A stretch of 64,000 bases of DNA from Kitasatospora terrestris (GTDB lineage: Bacteria; Actinomycetota; Actinomycetes; Streptomycetales; Streptomycetaceae). The notes under the pieces are model-generated. The model was given only the letters and a program-made list of their open reading frames with translations. It did no database searches and had not been told where the DNA came from. This document shows, in pieces, positions 62,936-64,000 of this stretch. The position numbers and the translations under genes were made by a program. The stretch lies in the NCBI RefSeq assembly GCF_039542905.1, contig NZ_BAABIS010000001.1:3348001-3412000 (forward strand). Reading direction: 5' to 3'. Position 1 is the stretch's first letter; each line of letters opens with the position of its first letter.

Positions 62936-62974
62936 CACCCGCCGCCGGCGCCGCTCGGCCGCCGGCGGCGGGTG
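62936..62974. terminator. 15-bp stem terminator after LamG gene
   Basis: CACCCGCCGCCGGCG (62936-62950) pairs exactly with 62960-62974 around a 9-nt loop, 5 bp after the stop and 16 bp before the stop of the convergent Clp-N gene. Confidence 0.85.
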
Positions 62975-62990
62975 GCTCCCGCCGCCCGGC

Positions 62991-63728
62991 TCAGGCGTCG
63001 GTGTCGAGGACGGCAGTGACCGCGGCGACGATGCGGGCCTCGGCGGCGGGCTTGGTGACGCCGAGGTCGGCGAGCGGGCCGGTGCCGTCCTGCTGTTCGA
63101 GCAGGGCGAGCAGGATGTGCTCGGTGCCGACGTAGTTGTGGCCGAGGCGGAGCGCCTCGCGGAAGGTGAGTTCGAGGGCCTTCTTGGCGCCGGCGTCGAA
63201 GGGGATGAGCGCCGGGAGCTCGTCGACGGCGGGCGGGAGGGCGGCGGTGGCCGCCTCGCGGACCGCGTCGGGCGTGGCGCCGAGCGCGTCGAGGGTGAGG
63301 GCGGCGAGCGCGTCGGGTTCGGCGGCGAGGCCGAGCAGGAGGTGCTCGGGGCGGATCTCGGGGTTGCCGGCGGCGCGGGCGGCCTCCTGGGCGGCGATCA
63401 CGACCTTGCGGGCGGCGGTGGTGTAGCGGTTGAAGCCCTGACTGGGGTCGAGCTCCTCGGAGCCGGCGGCCGGGTCCTTGGGGACGAAGCGCTTCTGGGC
63501 GGCCTGTCGGGTGACGCCCATGGAGCGGCCGATGTCGGTCCAGGAGGCGCCGGAGCGGCGGGCCTGGTCGACGAAGTGGCCGATCAGGTGGTCGGCGACG
63601 TCGCCGAGGTGCTCGCCGACGAGGACGGCGTTGGTGAGCTGGTCGAGGGTGTCGGGATGGGCCTTGCGGATGCCGCTGATGAGGTCGTCGAGGCTGATCT
63701 GCGGGTTGATGCCGGCCGGATTCGTCAT
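62991..63728 (-). CDS. Clp N-domain protein with N-terminal HTH
   Basis: The 245-residue protein joins an N-terminal helical region with a helix-turn-helix (SWTDIGRSMGVTRQAAQKRF, residues 61-80) to two Clp_N repeats (VIAAQEAARAAGNPEIRPEHLLLGL and LELTFREALRLGHNYVGTEHILLAL). It lacks any AAA+ ATPase domain, so it is not a ClpA/C unfoldase. It may bind DNA and respond to protein stress or adaptor binding. Tandem symmetric repeats start right before its ATG, consistent with autoregulation. Confidence 0.9.
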   Translation of the reverse strand: MTNPAGINPQISLDDLISGIRKAHPDTLDQLTNAVLVGEHLGDVADHLIGHFVDQARRSGASWTDIGRSMGVTRQAAQKRFVPKDPAAGSEELDPSQGFNRYTTAARKVVIAAQEAARAAGNPEIRPEHLLLGLAAEPDALAALTLDALGATPDAVREAATAALPPAVDELPALIPFDAGAKKALELTFREALRLGHNYVGTEHILLALLEQQDGTGPLADLGVTKPAAEARIVAAVTAVLDTDA

Positions 63729-63749
63729 GTGTCAACCGTAGGTTGACAC
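63729..63749. promoter_or_regulatory. inverted repeat adjoining the Clp-N/HTH start codon
   Basis: GTGTCAACC (63729-63737) and GGTTGACAC (63741-63749) are perfect 9-bp arms around GTA, immediately upstream of the ATG. A second related site lies 28 bp further upstream. Confidence 0.7.
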
Positions 63750-63756
63750 CCTGCGA

Positions 63757-63777
63757 CTGTCAACCCCGGGTTGCACC
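63757..63777. promoter_or_regulatory. second copy of the Clp-N/HTH operator-like repeat
   Basis: TGTCAACC-CCG-GGTTGCAC repeats the first site with two changes near the right edge; the centres are 28 bp apart (63739 and 63767), close to three helical turns, so two dimers could bind on one face of the DNA. Confidence 0.55.
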
Positions 63778-63823
63778 CCCGCATTTCGGTCAGGCATCGA
63801 AACCGCCCGCCCCTAGCCCTCGG

Positions 63824-63835
63824 CTACGCGCGTAG
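63824..63835. promoter_or_regulatory. 12-bp perfect palindrome upstream of deoC
   Basis: CTACGCGCGTAG ends 19 bp before ATG 63855 (13 bp before GTG 63849) and is identical to the site before pnp at 56208-56219. It is probably the same regulator's operator. Confidence 0.75.
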
Positions 63836-63854
63836 ATATGCTGGTCTGGTGACT

Positions 63855-64000
63855 ATGTCCACTCTTGCAGCCAACGCCCCCGGCGCAGCGGGCAGCGGTC
63901 TCGAGGACGTCGCGGCGTCCGAGGCCTCGCTCCGCCGCTTCCTGCACGGTCTGCCCGGCGTCGACCAGGTGGGCCTGGAGGCCCGCGCGGCGACCCTCGG
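63855..64000 (+). CDS. deoC: deoxyribose-phosphate aldolase, N-terminal part only
   Basis: The window ends after 48 codons. The visible part, SEASLRRFLHGLPGVDQVGL, resembles the N-terminal extension of actinobacterial DeoC, which cleaves 2-deoxyribose 5-phosphate to glyceraldehyde 3-phosphate and acetaldehyde. The catalytic region is outside the window, so the call rests on this conserved start and on the pnp-mutase neighbourhood. GTG at 63849 is an alternative start; no clear ribosome-binding site precedes either. Confidence 0.7.
   Translation, partial: MSTLAANAPGAAGSGLEDVAASEASLRRFLHGLPGVDQVGLEARAATL

Noticed and set aside
1..64000. CRISPR arrays, rRNA, riboswitches and insertion sequences
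   Set aside because: No regularly spaced repeats, rRNA-like segments, transposase motifs or recognisable riboswitch cores were found by eye on either strand; covariance-model searches could not be run.

Overview
The window is a high-GC (roughly 73% by spot counts) actinobacterial chromosome segment with streptomycete features: many GTG starts, very long antisense reading frames, actinobacterial acyl-CoA carboxylase genes with an epsilon subunit, an LpdA-type flavoprotein, several LytR-CpsA-Psr (LCP) paralogues, and a scattered histidine-utilisation set. Streptomyces or Kitasatospora fits best; the sequence alone does not decide. I support about 59 genes. I see no rRNA, tRNA, insertion sequence, prophage or CRISPR array. 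Gene order partly recalls the hut and purEK region of Streptomyces coelicolor followed by its cya-pccB-accA2-pnp-deoC region; that comparison is from memory, not from a search.

Region 1 (1-16.3 kb) is an envelope region. It has four LCP ligases (one cut by the left edge), a family 2 glycosyltransferase with a left-handed beta-helix acetyltransferase, a MacB/FtsX-type ABC exporter, an FMN reductase, a translationally coupled pair of unknown membrane/secreted proteins, and an acyl-CoA dehydrogenase. Region 2 (16.5-26.6 kb) holds UDP-glucose dehydrogenase, a CoA-binding protein, a MerR/GyrI regulator, a dipeptidase, purKE, a GtrA flippase-like protein, a two-component system and a POT peptide transporter. 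Region 3 (26.6-32.1 kb) is the overlapping hutU-(M20 amidohydrolase)-hutF-hutI operon.

Region 4 (32.1-35.4 kb) is a small defence-like island: an Abi/HEPN-type protein, an N6-adenine methylase with its own N-terminal helix-turn-helix, and a half-size HsdS specificity protein, with no HsdR in the window. Region 5 (35.4-40.7 kb) has small hypothetical genes, an RpiR-type regulator, hutH (with a perfect inverted repeat over its start codon), fdhD and a small membrane protein. Region 6 (40.8-44.8 kb) is birA followed by two second-messenger enzymes, a class III adenylate cyclase (cya) and a GAF-GGDEF protein.

Region 7 (45.1-53 kb) carries biotin-dependent carboxylase genes: pccB, an epsilon subunit that appears frameshifted, a 41-residue membrane peptide, maf, a lipoprotein hydrolase lacking a sensible stop codon, an unknown membrane-anchored protein, accA2 and a stand-alone condensation-domain protein. 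birA, the biotin ligase, sits divergent to pccB. Region 8 (53-64 kb) has a DeoR regulator, lpdA, a small cyclotransferase-like protein, pnp, a PGM2-like sugar mutase, a TetR/ABC exporter cluster, a Tat-exported LamG protein, a Clp-N/HTH protein and the start of deoC. The same 12-bp perfect palindrome lies just upstream of pnp and of deoC, suggesting a shared nucleoside-salvage operator.

The strongest points for follow-up are the pnp/deoC palindrome, the hutH operator, tandem operators before the Clp-N/HTH gene, an 18-bp palindrome before the 41-residue peptide, the apparent pccE frameshift, the R-less Abi-M-S island, and CRP-like sites near genes that share the window with cya.
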